Shown: positions 8,031-16,906, counted from the stretch's first letter. The stretch: DNA of 42,033 nucleotides from Hydrogenophilales bacterium (GCA_024636675.1 JAGXGM010000051.1:1-42033), one strand, 5' to 3'. Notes: generated by a model from the letters alone, not told the origin. Numbers and translations are program-made.

Positions 8031-9215
8031 ATGAACGCCCCGCTGATCATTTTGATGACTTCGTGTTTCGTGGCGTTTGCCATGGCCGGGGTGATGTTCG
8101 TCATTTCGCGGACTTACCCGAAAAACATACGCGGGTTGACCGACTGGAGCCTGGCGGCGCTCGTCATGGGACTCGGCCTGCCCCTGCTTATCGCCAAGGG
8201 CCATGTGCCCGATCTGTTCAGCGTTGTTCTCGCCACGCTGATGATCCTGGCGGGCTTCATGCTGATGAATGCCGGCCTGCGGAAGTTTTGCGGGATGCCA
8301 GCACGAATCAGTCGCGCCTTGCTGAGCCTGTTTGTTCTTGCTTATGTTTCGCTGTTCGTCTGGTTCACCTACGTGCAGCCTGATGTCACGATGCGGGTGG
8401 CGACCCTGAACCTGTTCACCCTAGTGGTGATTTTCGATCTGCTGAGGGTTGCGTTAAAGCAATTGCCGGGAACGGCGGGCCGCAATGTCCTGGTCTTTGC
8501 GCTGACGATCCTGATCGGTGCGCGCGTCGTCCGCCTGGCCAGCCTGATGCTCGGACTCGATCAGCCTACCGGCATTTTCGACGCCTCGGTCTTGCAGCTG
8601 GTCTATCTCGCGATCCCCACCATCATGATTCCGCTTGGAACCATCAGCTTCGTCCTGCTCGCATCGGAGAAGCTGCGCCGGGATCTGGAATTTACGAGCC
8701 GCTACGACGATCTGACGCAATGTCTCAACAAAAGGGCGGCCATGGAAGCGCTGCAGCGGGAAATTGCCCGCGCCAGACGCCGCGGCAACAAGTTCTCGAT
8801 CATGCTGGTCGACCTGGATCACTTCAAGAACATCAACGATACGCACGGCCACCTTGAAGGCGACAGAGTGCTGGTCGATTTTTCGAGGCGGGCAAAATCC
8901 TCTCTCCGGGAAACCGACCTGCTCTCCCGCTTCGGCGGGGATGAATTCATGGCCATCCTTCCGGACACCGACCTTGAGCAGGCCTCGCTGATTGCCCAGC
9001 GCCTGCATGAAGCGACAAGGGAAGGTCAGTCGATCGCCTGGTCGGTCAGCATCGGCCTGTCGGAATGGCTGGTCCAGGACGACTCGGTGGCGGCCTTGCT
9101 GACCCGGGCAGACAAGGCGCTATACAAGTCCAAGGCGTCCGGCCGCAATCAGACGCAGGCCATCTCGGGCCTGCCCTCCGCCCTCCTCGCACAGCCTTCG
9201 CCCATATCACCATGA
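8031..9215 (+). CDS. membrane-bound diguanylate cyclase (GGDEF)
   Basis: This 394-residue protein probably makes cyclic di-GMP from two GTP at the inner membrane. The N-terminal 210 residues contain six or seven membrane helices of an unassigned sensor type. The catalytic domain has an intact GGDEF at 302-306, the LDHFKNINDTHGH substrate/metal block, and a RETD inhibitory I-site just before the active site. There is no EAL domain, so it is predicted to be a synthase only. Its stop codon overlaps the methyltransferase start by four bases (ATGA), so the two are co-translated. The upstream ribosome site is weak. Confidence 0.93.
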   Translation: MNAPLIILMTSCFVAFAMAGVMFVISRTYPKNIRGLTDWSLAALVMGLGLPLLIAKGHVPDLFSVVLATLMILAGFMLMNAGLRKFCGMPARISRALLSLFVLAYVSLFVWFTYVQPDVTMRVATLNLFTLVVIFDLLRVALKQLPGTAGRNVLVFALTILIGARVVRLASLMLGLDQPTGIFDASVLQLVYLAIPTIMIPLGTISFVLLASEKLRRDLEFTSRYDDLTQCLNKRAAMEALQREIARARRRGNKFSIMLVDLDHFKNINDTHGHLEGDRVLVDFSRRAKSSLRETDLLSRFGGDEFMAILPDTDLEQASLIAQRLHEATREGQSIAWSVSIGLSEWLVQDDSVAALLTRADKALYKSKASGRNQTQAISGLPSALLAQPSPISP

Positions 9216-9862
9216 CCAACGCTCAATCCACCAAACTCGACGCCGCACACTTCGACGGCAAAGCCCGTCAATGGGACGAAAACCCGCTGTTCCGGGAACG
9301 CGGGCTGAAGATTGCCGAAGCGATCCGCCAAGCCGTGCCCCTGCGTCAAGACATGAATGCCCTCGATTACGGCTGCGGCACCGGCCTGCTTTCGTTTCCC
9401 GTCAGGGATGCGCTCGGCACCATCGTGATGGCCGACAGTTCGGGCGGCATGCTCGAGGTGGTGGCCGGAAAGATCGCCGCGCAAGGGGTGACCAACATGA
9501 CGCCGATGAAGCTGGACCTGATGGTCGACCCGCCGCCGGCACAACGCTTCGACCTGATCGTCACCGCGATGACGCTGCACCACGTGCCGGACACCGACCA
9601 CATCCTGCGCATCTTCCACGACCTGCTGAAGCCCGGCGGTTATCTGTGCATCGCCGACCTGGACAAGGAAGACGGCTCGTTCCACGGCCCGGAGGTCGAC
9701 GTGCACCATGGCTTCGACCAGGCCGACCTGACCCTGCGCACCGCACAGGCCGGGTTTGCCGAGATTCATTTCCAGACCGTGTTCAGCATCGCCAAGGAAC
9801 ACGCGAGCGGGACGCGGGCCTACCCGGTGTTCCTGATGACCGCCCGACGTCCAGGCGCCTAG
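9212..9862 (+). CDS. class I SAM-dependent methyltransferase
   Basis: A 216-residue cytoplasmic methyltransferase of unknown substrate. SAM motif I is ALDYGCGTGLLSF; the acidic residue of motif II is in MADSSGGM, followed by LIVTAMTLHHVPD and LLKPGGYLCIADL. The start at 9212 overlaps the GGDEF stop (ATGA), which fixes the N-terminus and implies translational coupling. A longer reading frame exists upstream but runs inside the GGDEF gene. Coupling a methyltransferase to a cyclase is uncommon. It may simply be operon economy. Confidence 0.85.
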   Translation: MTNAQSTKLDAAHFDGKARQWDENPLFRERGLKIAEAIRQAVPLRQDMNALDYGCGTGLLSFPVRDALGTIVMADSSGGMLEVVAGKIAAQGVTNMTPMKLDLMVDPPPAQRFDLIVTAMTLHHVPDTDHILRIFHDLLKPGGYLCIADLDKEDGSFHGPEVDVHHGFDQADLTLRTAQAGFAEIHFQTVFSIAKEHASGTRAYPVFLMTARRPGA

Positions 9863-9915
9863 CAGTCAGCCTCCTCAGGGGATATGCCGGTGCGTGACCA
9901 TCGCGCACACTGCAT

Positions 9916-10359
9916 TCACGACTCAAGCCGCTTTTCCGCCCAGGCCAGAACGGGCTGCAGGCGCGGCGGCAGCAGGCGCGCGGCCTCGCCGAAGCTGACC
10001 CAGCGCCACTCGTCGTGTTCGGGGCGCCCCAGTTCCGGCGAAACCGGCAGGGTGATGGCCGTGCGGGTGGTTTCTGCCAGGTAGTAGCGCGCCACCTTGC
10101 CCTGTCGATAGGGTTCGGTTTCGCAGTACGCCTTGCCCCAGTGGAAGGCGAGATCGCTGATCCCAGCTTCTTCCGCCGTCTCCCGGATGGCCGCATCGAG
10201 CGGCGTCTCGCCCGGCTCCAGCCTGCCCTTGGGAAAGTCCCCGTTGCGGTAGGCCCGCAGCACCAGCAGGCGCCCGCCGCTGCCGGCGCGGCGGGCGACG
10301 ACCACCCCGGCCGAGAAGGCGGGAGGTGGGGCGTCTGCTGGCGCTTGTGGTCCGGACAT
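9916..10359 (-). CDS. Nudix hydrolase
   Basis: A 147-residue cytoplasmic pyrophosphohydrolase. The full Nudix box is present: GRLEPGETPLDAAIRETAEE followed by AGI, matching G-x5-E-x7-REUxEExGU. The N-terminal strand AGVVVARRAGSGGRLLVLRA and the DFPKG turn before the box resemble the subgroup that hydrolyses diadenosine polyphosphates or nucleotides (MutT/Ap4A type), but the substrate cannot be fixed by reading. The start at 10359 is preferred because GAGG lies just upstream; ATGs at 10377 and 10380 are alternatives. It probably shares a transcript with the small gene upstream. Confidence 0.88.
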   Translation of the reverse strand: MSGPQAPADAPPPAFSAGVVVARRAGSGGRLLVLRAYRNGDFPKGRLEPGETPLDAAIRETAEEAGISDLAFHWGKAYCETEPYRQGKVARYYLAETTRTAITLPVSPELGRPEHDEWRWVSFGEAARLLPPRLQPVLAWAEKRLES

Positions 10360-10418
10360 GAGTCCCTCTGAGCCCATCATGGCACGTGTATCCGTTGCCA
10401 CCGGGCACCGCTGTGGTG

Positions 10419-10679
10419 TCAATCCGTTTTGCAAGCGGCGAGACGCGTCCGCCATTCGGCAAGCAGGGCCGCCTGGGCGTCCGTGTCGCCACGGGTCGCG
10501 GCAAGCAGTTCAGGACCCGCCAACAGCCAGCCGGACTCGGTGGCGCATTCCACGATGACCGCCCACCGCCCTTCCCTCGGTTCGACCGCATAGAGGTAGG
10601 CGGAAAGCCCCAGGTTGTCCAGGAGGGTGCCGACGGCAACCCGGGCCGGCGCCAGATCGGCCTCGGTCGGGGCGGCCAT
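10419..10679 (-). CDS. hypothetical protein, 86 residues
   Basis: An unrecognised small soluble protein. It has an AxxAVGTLLDNLGLSAYLYA segment, a strand-rich middle (RWAVIVECATESGWLLAG), and a helical end (DAQAALLAEWRTRLAAC). There is no signal peptide or membrane helix. I chose ATG 10679 over the earlier 10763 because the extra residues look like non-coding sequence and GGACGAAG lies before 10679. The gap to the Nudix gene is 59 bases on the same strand. Composition is consistent with a real gene, but the function is unknown. Confidence 0.5.
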   Translation of the reverse strand: MAAPTEADLAPARVAVGTLLDNLGLSAYLYAVEPREGRWAVIVECATESGWLLAGPELLAATRGDTDAQAALLAEWRTRLAACKTD

Positions 10680-10873
10680 CTTCGTCCGCTGGGCCGGTGC
10701 ATGCGCAGACGCGCGTTGCTTCCTGCAATAGGGATGTCTCATGAGCGCCCTCCACAAGAACAAGGTGAAAACTCATCATAGTGGGTGGTCGCGCATTTGC
10801 TTCGTGCCTTGCATCCGCAACGGTGCTTTACACCCGGGTAGCCCAAACTAAGATGGATTGGAAGGGGGCGGTC

Positions 10874-10963
10874 ATGAAGATCGACCACGACCAGGCAAGC
10901 GACCGCGGCAAGATTGCCGGCATCGGGATGCTGATCGGGATGCTGATGGCGGCCGCCCCATGA
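10874..10963 (+). CDS. possible 29-residue small protein
   Basis: An ATG with AGGGGG five bases upstream opens a 29-codon frame that ends in a hydrophobic stretch (IAGIGMLIGMLMAAAP). It could be a small membrane peptide or chance. The rest of the 10680-11106 gap has no other gene. Confidence 0.2.
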   Translation: MKIDHDQASDRGKIAGIGMLIGMLMAAAP

Positions 10964-11087
10964 CCTCTCCACGCTGGGCTTACCACCAAGGCGGCCGGGC
11001 GCAGGGGGGATGAAAAATAGCTGATAATCGTCACCGGCTCCCGCCCCCGTTTTCCGGGTGGAAATCATGGCTATTAAATTATGGAAC

Positions 11088-11099
11088 GTTCTTAAGAAC
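11088..11099. promoter_or_regulatory. 12-base perfect palindrome upstream of PLD gene
   Basis: GTTCTTAAGAAC is a perfect palindrome ending seven bases before the phospholipase D start codon. Its place in the leader fits an operator or a translational control site, but the motif is not one I recognise. Confidence 0.3.
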
Positions 11100-11106
11100 C
11101 AAAAGA

Positions 11107-12366
11107 ATGCTTGTTTTCCTGGTCGTCATCGCCTCGATTATTGTCACCATCATCGCGCTGAAATTTATTCCGCGCGAGAAGAAGGTGCAAATCCGAATCA
11201 GCGAAATCTACGCCGTACACGACCCGCAATTCCTGCGCTCGATGAGCCATTTACTCGGTCCGCCCGTGGTGCCGGGCAATCAGATCAAGGAACTGGTCAA
11301 CGGCGACGAAATTTTTCCATCGATGCTGGCGGCCATTCGTTCTGCCGAAAAAACCATCACGTTTGAAACTTATATCTACTGGTCCGGCAAAATCGGCAAG
11401 ACATTTGCCGAGGCACTCGCGGAGCGCTCACGCGCGGGCGTCAAAGTCCATGTGCTGGTCGACTGGGCCGGCAGTGCCAAAATGGACGATCAGTTATTGC
11501 AGCTGATGAAAGACGCCGGGGTCGATATCTTCAAATACCATCCAGTACACTGGTACCACATTGCCCACATGAACAACCGAACCCACCGCAAGCTGCTGGT
11601 GGTCGACGGCAAGATCGGCTTCACCGGTGGCGTTGGCATTGCCGACAACTGGCTGGGGGATGCGCAGGATGCCGATCATTGGCGCGACACGCATTTTCGT
11701 ATCGAAGGTCCGGCGGTGGCGCACATGCAGGCGGCCTTCATGGACAACTGGATGAAAACCAGCGGCGAAGTTCAGCACAGCAAGGAATATTTCCCACCGA
11801 TCGAACCGGTCGGCGAGCACTACGCGCAGGTATTCAAAAGCTCGTCGTCTGCGGGCAGCGAAAGTGTGCGCCTGATGTATCTGCTGTCGATCGCCTCGGC
11901 ACGCAAAACGGTTTATATCGCGAATGCCTATTTCATACCCGACGACCTGTCGGTTCACACCATCGTGCGTGCGCTGCAGCGCGGCGTGAAAATCAAGATT
12001 CTGTTGCCCGGCACGCGGATCGATACGGAGCCGGTGCGCCGCGCCTCCCGCGCCCGCTGGGGGGACCTGCTCAAGGCGGGCGCCGAGATTCATGAATACC
12101 AGCCGACCATGTTTCACTGCAAGGTGATGATTGTCGATGACGTGTGGGTATCGGTCGGCTCGACCAATTTCGATTCGCGTTCGTTTCGCCTCAATGATGA
12201 AGCCAACCTCAATATTTACAATCGTGCGTTTGCGCAACGACAGATCGACATCTTCGAGGACGACCTGAAAAGATCCCGGCAGATTACCTACGAGGCATGG
12301 CAGCGCCGTCCTTGGGGTGAAAAATTGCTTGAGCACACCATGACATTGCTGCGGGCGCAGATGTAG
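11107..12366 (+). CDS. phospholipase D / cardiolipin synthase-like protein
   Basis: A 419-residue membrane-anchored enzyme with two HKD catalytic motifs, H160-x-K162-x4-D167 (THRKLLVVDG) and H337-x-K339-x4-D344 (FHCKVMIVDD). These are the marks of cardiolipin synthase and related phosphatidyl transferases, which join phospholipid head groups at the inner membrane. One N-terminal helix (MLVFLVVIASIIVTIIALKF) anchors it. The other landmarks (FETYIYWSG, GVKVHVLVDWAGS, VGSTNFDSRSF) agree with ClsA/ClsB-type enzymes; with a single anchor helix it is nearer ClsB or ClsC than ClsA. The start has only a weak AAGAA upstream. It is followed by a permease on the same strand after 78 bases. Confidence 0.88.
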   Translation: MLVFLVVIASIIVTIIALKFIPREKKVQIRISEIYAVHDPQFLRSMSHLLGPPVVPGNQIKELVNGDEIFPSMLAAIRSAEKTITFETYIYWSGKIGKTFAEALAERSRAGVKVHVLVDWAGSAKMDDQLLQLMKDAGVDIFKYHPVHWYHIAHMNNRTHRKLLVVDGKIGFTGGVGIADNWLGDAQDADHWRDTHFRIEGPAVAHMQAAFMDNWMKTSGEVQHSKEYFPPIEPVGEHYAQVFKSSSSAGSESVRLMYLLSIASARKTVYIANAYFIPDDLSVHTIVRALQRGVKIKILLPGTRIDTEPVRRASRARWGDLLKAGAEIHEYQPTMFHCKVMIVDDVWVSVGSTNFDSRSFRLNDEANLNIYNRAFAQRQIDIFEDDLKRSRQITYEAWQRRPWGEKLLEHTMTLLRAQM

Positions 12367-12444
12367 CCTGGAGACCGAGGCCGACAGGCCCATCCAGCAT
12401 TCGCCCGGCAAGCATGCAATTCCGGACTCCCGATTTCAACGGCA

Positions 12445-14427
12445 ATGACTCGCATGAACCAATCTCCTGAAAAGTTTCGCTCCACGCTCCTGTTGCTGAT
12501 TGCGGCGCCGGCATTTCTGCTGCTCGGCGCAGCTGCGGCCGCAGTGGCGCCCACGATCGAGATTCTGGTGGTGCTTTTGCTGCTGATGCTGACGATCTTC
12601 CTGTTCGTGTTCGAGGTGGTGGAGGTGGACGTGGCTGCGATCAGCATCATGGTGCTGATCGGCCTGATCAGCGCGGCGAGCGATGCGTTCGGCCTGATGA
12701 AACCGCTGGTGCCGGTCGCGGATCTGTTCAACGGATTTTCCAGCAACGCAGTCATCTCGATTATGGCGGTGATGATCCTCGGCGCGGGCCTCGACAAAAC
12801 CGGAATCATGAACCGGGTGGCGGCCACGATTCTGAAACGGGCAGGCTATACCGAACGGCGCATCGTTCCAGCCATCTCCGGCTCGGTCGGGATCATCTCG
12901 GGCCTCATGCAGAACGTCGGTGCCGCGGCGCTGTTCATTCCGGTAGTGGGGCGTATCGCCGCGCGAACGGGATTGCCGATGTCCAGGCTGATGATGCCGA
13001 TGGGATTCGCCGCCATTCTCGGTGGCACGCTCACCATGGTGGGCTCGAGTCCGCTGATCCTCTTGAACGACCTTCTGCTCGTCTCCAACAAGACGCTGCC
13101 GCCCGACCAGCAGATCGCGACCTGGTCGATGTTCTCGGTAACACCGATCGGCCTGGCTCTGCTCGCAGCCGGAATCGCCTACTTCAAGCTGGCCGGCCGC
13201 TACGTGCTGCCCGCGGAGAAAGTGAAGCCCCAGGAACACGCGCGGGCGACCCACACCATGCGCTACTTCCAGGAATTGTATGGGCTTGAGGACAGCGTCT
13301 TCGAAGTGGCGGTGCCCACCGGCAGCCCCTTGATCGGCAGGGTGCTCGACGAGGTGGAGCACGAGGCCCACATCCGGATGGTTGCGGCACTGCTGCCCGG
13401 CGACGAGATAAGCGTCGGGCCCAGCGGGCTGGATCGGGAGATGGCGATCAAGGCCGGCACCGTGTTCGGCCTGCTGGCCTCGCCGCAGCACCTGACCCGC
13501 TTCGTGGAGCGAAACGGTCTTGATCTGAGTGCAGACCTCAAGACCTTCGCGGAAATCCTGTCCTCGGCCCGGGCCGGCATCGCCGAGGTGGTGATCCCGC
13601 CCGGCTCGCACCTGATCGACAAGAGCGCGCATGAAATCTGGATGCGCAAAACCTACGGAATCGCCGTGCTGGCGCTGCACCGCGGCGGCAAGACGCTGCT
13701 GGAAGGCGATGGCATCCGCGACATTCCCCTGCAGGCGGGCGACGCCCTCGTGGTGCACACGGCATGGGACGCCCTCGCCCGGCTGGAAAAAGACAGCAAT
13801 TTCGTGGTCGTCACCAGCGATTACCCCCACGAGGAACTGCGTCCGCAGAAGGAGAAGTCCGCCCTGTTCTTTTTCGGAATCGCGCTTTTCCTGCTGATAT
13901 TCACCGACGTGCGTCTATCGCTGGCGCTGTTGACCGGCGCCATCGGCATGATCCTGTCCGGGGTGCTGCGCGTCGAGGAAGCCTATCAGGCGGTGAGTTG
14001 GAAAACAGTGTTCCTGCTGGCGAGTCTGATCCCCTTGGGGCTCGCAGTCGAGACCAGCGGAACCGCCGCCTGGATTGCCGCGCACATTCTGTCGATGCTC
14101 GGCGAGTTGCCGCACTGGGTGCTGATGCTCGCGTTGGCCGTGCTGGCGACCTTCTTCTCGCTGGTGATGTCGAACGTCGGCGCCACCGTGCTGCTGGTTC
14201 CGCTGGCGGTCAATATCGCCCTCGGCGTCGGCGCCAATCCGGCGGTTTTCGCGCTGACCGTGGCGCTCGCCACTTCCAATGCCTTCATCCTGCCCACCCA
14301 CCAGGTCAATGCCCTGATCATGGGGCCGGCCGGCTACAAGGTGGCGGATTTCATCCGCGCCGGCGGCATCATGAGCATACTGTTCATCCTTGTTCTGATG
14401 CTGATGCTGGGGCTTTTCTATACCTGA
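12445..14427 (+). CDS. SLC13/DASS-type permease with two RCK_C domains
   Basis: A 660-residue inner-membrane transporter. The two membrane halves (about residues 15-260 and 470-660) carry SLC13-family motifs: SNAVISIMAVMILGAGLDKT, the substrate/sodium loop TMVGSSPLI, and in the second half SNVGATVLLVPLAVN and NAFILPTHQVNALI. Between them lie two TrkA-C (RCK_C) domains at about 280-360 and 375-450, regulatory modules that bind small ligands. This architecture is typical of bacterial permeases proposed to carry sulfate or other anions, but the substrate is unknown here. ATG 12454 is an alternative start three codons in. The gap to the preceding PLD gene is 78 bases. Confidence 0.88.
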   Translation: MTRMNQSPEKFRSTLLLLIAAPAFLLLGAAAAAVAPTIEILVVLLLLMLTIFLFVFEVVEVDVAAISIMVLIGLISAASDAFGLMKPLVPVADLFNGFSSNAVISIMAVMILGAGLDKTGIMNRVAATILKRAGYTERRIVPAISGSVGIISGLMQNVGAAALFIPVVGRIAARTGLPMSRLMMPMGFAAILGGTLTMVGSSPLILLNDLLLVSNKTLPPDQQIATWSMFSVTPIGLALLAAGIAYFKLAGRYVLPAEKVKPQEHARATHTMRYFQELYGLEDSVFEVAVPTGSPLIGRVLDEVEHEAHIRMVAALLPGDEISVGPSGLDREMAIKAGTVFGLLASPQHLTRFVERNGLDLSADLKTFAEILSSARAGIAEVVIPPGSHLIDKSAHEIWMRKTYGIAVLALHRGGKTLLEGDGIRDIPLQAGDALVVHTAWDALARLEKDSNFVVVTSDYPHEELRPQKEKSALFFFGIALFLLIFTDVRLSLALLTGAIGMILSGVLRVEEAYQAVSWKTVFLLASLIPLGLAVETSGTAAWIAAHILSMLGELPHWVLMLALAVLATFFSLVMSNVGATVLLVPLAVNIALGVGANPAVFALTVALATSNAFILPTHQVNALIMGPAGYKVADFIRAGGIMSILFILVLMLMLGLFYT

Positions 14428-14670
14428 CGACCACCGGGCCGGACAAACGGGTGCAGCACTGCTGCGCCAAAGGAGGAAATCGGCCTATCGTGTCGGGCTG
14501 TGGTGATCCACCTGCAAGAAATCGCAACGCGCCCGGAAGACGGCGGGGGCTAATGCGGATGTCACGCTGCGCCCGACAGCATCCAAATAAGTGGCGCAGG
14601 AATAAAATCAACGCATAATCCTGCTGGATTCACGTCAATTCAACGAATATCAAAGCCGAATAAACCCGAC

Positions 14671-15414
14671 ATGTCAAAAAAGGCAGCAGTAAACGCTTCG
14701 ATTCCTGATCCAAAACAAAATCACATCCTTGCAGCGCTTCCAGCGAAGGATTACGAGCGCCTGTTGCCCGATCTTGAACTCGTTGAGCTCCCATTGGGAT
14801 GGACCATGTCCGAGTCGGGCGACCATGTCAATTTTCTGCATTTTCCAACCAGCGGCATCGTCTCGCTGATTTATGCCCTGGAAAACGGTTCCTCCAGAGA
14901 AACCGCGCTGGTCGGTGACGAAGGCATGGTCGGCATTTCCATTTTCATGGGGGGGGGGAGCATGCCGAGCAGCACGGAAGTGCAAAGCGCAGGCCAGGCT
15001 TACCGACTCAGCCGCAAAGTGATGCAACGAGAATTCTCGTCCGGCGGGCAACTGCAACATGTGGCACTGCTTTTCACGCAGGCACTGTTTTGCCAAACCT
15101 CTCAAACGGCAGTGTGCAACCAGCACCATTCGCTGGATCAGCAAATGTGCCGATGGCTGCTGATGAGCATGGATCGCTTGCACACCAACGAATTGGCGGT
15201 CACGCAACAGATGATCGGGAAGTTGTTGGGGGTACGCCGGGAGAGTGTGACAAAAACGCTTGGGCAACTGGAAAAAGACGGTTTGATTGTTCGGTCACGC
15301 GGCCACATCACCATGGTGGATCGCCCCAGGTTTGAACAACGCGTATGCGAGTGCTATGAGGTGGTTCAGAAGGAGTATGCGCGTTTGCTCCCAGCCCGCC
15401 GAAATTCAAAGTAG
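14671..15414 (+). CDS. Crp/Fnr-family transcriptional regulator
   Basis: A 247-residue DNA-binding regulator. Residues about 20-140 form a cyclic-nucleotide-binding-type beta barrel (HFPTSGIVSLIYALENGSS, ALVGDEGMVGIS), without the residues that would identify cAMP binding and without an iron-sulfur cysteine cluster. The C-terminal winged helix contains QMIGKLLGVRRESVTKTLGQ followed by LEKDGLIV. The effector is unknown. Ten consecutive G residues at 14949-14958 encode the MGGG segment of the barrel, a conserved glycine loop in this family. A one-base change there would shift the frame midway. It is monocistronic, with no obvious target next to it except the upstream permease. Confidence 0.88.
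   Translation: MSKKAAVNASIPDPKQNHILAALPAKDYERLLPDLELVELPLGWTMSESGDHVNFLHFPTSGIVSLIYALENGSSRETALVGDEGMVGISIFMGGGSMPSSTEVQSAGQAYRLSRKVMQREFSSGGQLQHVALLFTQALFCQTSQTAVCNQHHSLDQQMCRWLLMSMDRLHTNELAVTQQMIGKLLGVRRESVTKTLGQLEKDGLIVRSRGHITMVDRPRFEQRVCECYEVVQKEYARLLPARRNSK
14949..14958. repeat. G10 homopolymer inside regulator gene
   Basis: The sequence ATGGGGGGGGGGAGC contains ten G in a row within the Crp-family coding region. It is in frame for a full-length product at this length. Such tracts are prone to slippage in replication and to sequencing error. Confidence 0.9.
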
Positions 15415-15415
15415 G

Positions 15416-15586
15416 GCGGCTTTGAAGCGCCTCGATATCGACCGCGGCCCGCAGGGAACTGGCCAACTGGGCTGGCCGGCGGACCTGATGGGCGATTCGG
15501 CGAAGATGAACATGTGGCTGCACCAGACCGTGCTCGCGCACATTGCCGCGAATGGCGGTAATGTCCCGACGGTACTGCTGGACTGA
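15416..15586 (+). pseudogene. orphan C-terminal fragment of an unknown protein
   Basis: Directly after the regulator stop, a frame reads ALKRLDIDRGPQGTGQLGWP and then MWLHQTVLAHIAANGGNVPT to VLLD and a stop. It has clear coding character, with well-formed amphipathic sequence, but no start codon of its own; the frame is open only because it overlaps the end of the regulator gene. I do not recognise the parent family. It looks like the 3' end of a gene whose 5' part was removed when the regulator gene came to lie here. Confidence 0.4.
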
Positions 15587-15623
15587 ACCGGACGGCGCAA
15601 CCGCTCACCGAGGGCGCAGCCGG

Positions 15624-16001
15624 TCAGCGAGTCTCGATAAACTCCAGCGTGTTTGCATCCGGGTCGCGGCAGAACAGCGCCGCGCGTCCGGACTTGCTGG
15701 CGGTGTACTTCACCCCGGCGGCATCGAGCCGGCGTTTCAGCGCATCCATATTCGCAACCGCCAGCGCAATGTGGCGGTCGCGGCCGCCGTGCTCGGGGCG
15801 AATTGAAGCGGCATCGGGGTTGGCCAGCTGCATCAGGTGCAGTTGCTGGCCGCCGCCCAGTTCGTACCACTCGCCGGGATAAGGCAGGTCGGGGCGATTC
15901 GGATGCAAGGTCAGCCCCAGCACCGATTCGTAAAAGACTCTAGCCCGCGCCAGATCGGACACCAGCAGGCCTGCATGCAACAGCGCAGTGATATCAGACA
16001 T
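15624..16001 (-). CDS. VOC family protein (glyoxalase/dioxygenase-like)
   Basis: A 125-residue protein with the paired beta-alpha-beta-beta-beta units of the vicinal oxygen chelate fold: HAGLLVSDLARARVFYESVL at the start and HIALAVANMDALKRRLDAAG in the second half, ending FCRDPDANTLEFIET. Candidate metal ligands are H9, H55, H78 and E122. The family includes glyoxalase I, fosfomycin/bleomycin resistance proteins and dioxygenases, so the substrate is open. Its start codon lies inside the end of the upstream transporter gene (eight-base overlap, ATGTCTGA), so it is translationally coupled to it. Confidence 0.85.
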   Translation of the reverse strand: MSDITALLHAGLLVSDLARARVFYESVLGLTLHPNRPDLPYPGEWYELGGGQQLHLMQLANPDAASIRPEHGGRDRHIALAVANMDALKRRLDAAGVKYTASKSGRAALFCRDPDANTLEFIETR

Positions 16002-16899
16002 GGGGTTTTACTTTCGCTTTATTTTCTTCCATGTGACCGGAGAACAGGCTGGCGGCGATGATCATGATCGCGCCCACCCACTCCTGCAGCCCCATGCGTT
16101 CCATGGACAGGAAGTAGGCCGCGACCGCCGCCACCACCAGTTCGAACAGGAAAATGACAATGGCCTGGTTGGCCGGCACACGGGCAAGGCCATACTGCAC
16201 CGCGTAGGTCATGCTGCCGATGGCGAGACCGACGCCCCCCAGCAGCAGCCAGATGTGCCATCCCGCGTGTTCGATAAAATCGAGTTCGCCGGGATACAGC
16301 CACAGGCCGGTCAGCGTCAGCATCGCCACTCCGGCCCAGATCGATACCGATTTGGCGCCTTCGGTGACGCTGACGAGGTAACGGCTGATGACGTTGCTGA
16401 AAGCGAACATCACCCCTGCCGACAGCGCGAGCCACTCGGCGCGGTTGGTCGGCAGCGGCAGGCCGCCATCGGGTTGCCACAGCATCACCATGGCGCCGCC
16501 AAGCGCCAGCACCATGACCATCACCCCCATGCGGTTGAGCTTTTCGCGCAGCAAAATACGCGCGAACAGCACCGTCCACAGTGGTGACAGAAAAAACAAC
16601 AACAGCACGCGGACCACTTCGCCCTGCAGCACCGCCAGCACATAGGCCAGGTTGGTCCAGCCCGCCGCCAGCCCCAGCGCGAGCAGCCAGATCCACCGGT
16701 CACGCGCACGGTGAAGCTCACGGCCGTGCAGCCAGCCGATCGCCAGCAGCGGCAAGACGTAAGTGATGAAGCTCGAAGCGATGCCGCCGACGCCGGCCTC
16801 GTTGAGCAGGCGGTAGGGATACCACATCAGCCCCCATAGGCTGGCGGCGTAGAGCAGGCTGGTGATGGCAAGGGTGCGCTGCAGGGGAATCGGGGGCAT
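15994..16899 (-). CDS. EamA/DMT-family transporter
   Basis: A complete 301-residue inner-membrane permease with about ten helices in two EamA repeats. Repeat one ends SPLWTVLFARILLREKLNRM and repeat two contains ANQAIVIFLFELVVAAVAAY. Members export metabolites or amino acids; the substrate is unknown. It overlaps the VOC gene downstream by eight bases, so the pair probably works together, for example export or detoxification of a small metabolite. It is divergent from dapC, with only 41 bases between the starts, so the two promoters must overlap the start of one another. Confidence 0.88.
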   Translation of the reverse strand: MPPIPLQRTLAITSLLYAASLWGLMWYPYRLLNEAGVGGIASSFITYVLPLLAIGWLHGRELHRARDRWIWLLALGLAAGWTNLAYVLAVLQGEVVRVLLLFFLSPLWTVLFARILLREKLNRMGVMVMVLALGGAMVMLWQPDGGLPLPTNRAEWLALSAGVMFAFSNVISRYLVSVTEGAKSVSIWAGVAMLTLTGLWLYPGELDFIEHAGWHIWLLLGGVGLAIGSMTYAVQYGLARVPANQAIVIFLFELVVAAVAAYFLSMERMGLQEWVGAIMIIAASLFSGHMEENKAKVKPHV

Positions 16900-16906
16900 G
16901 GGGCTT

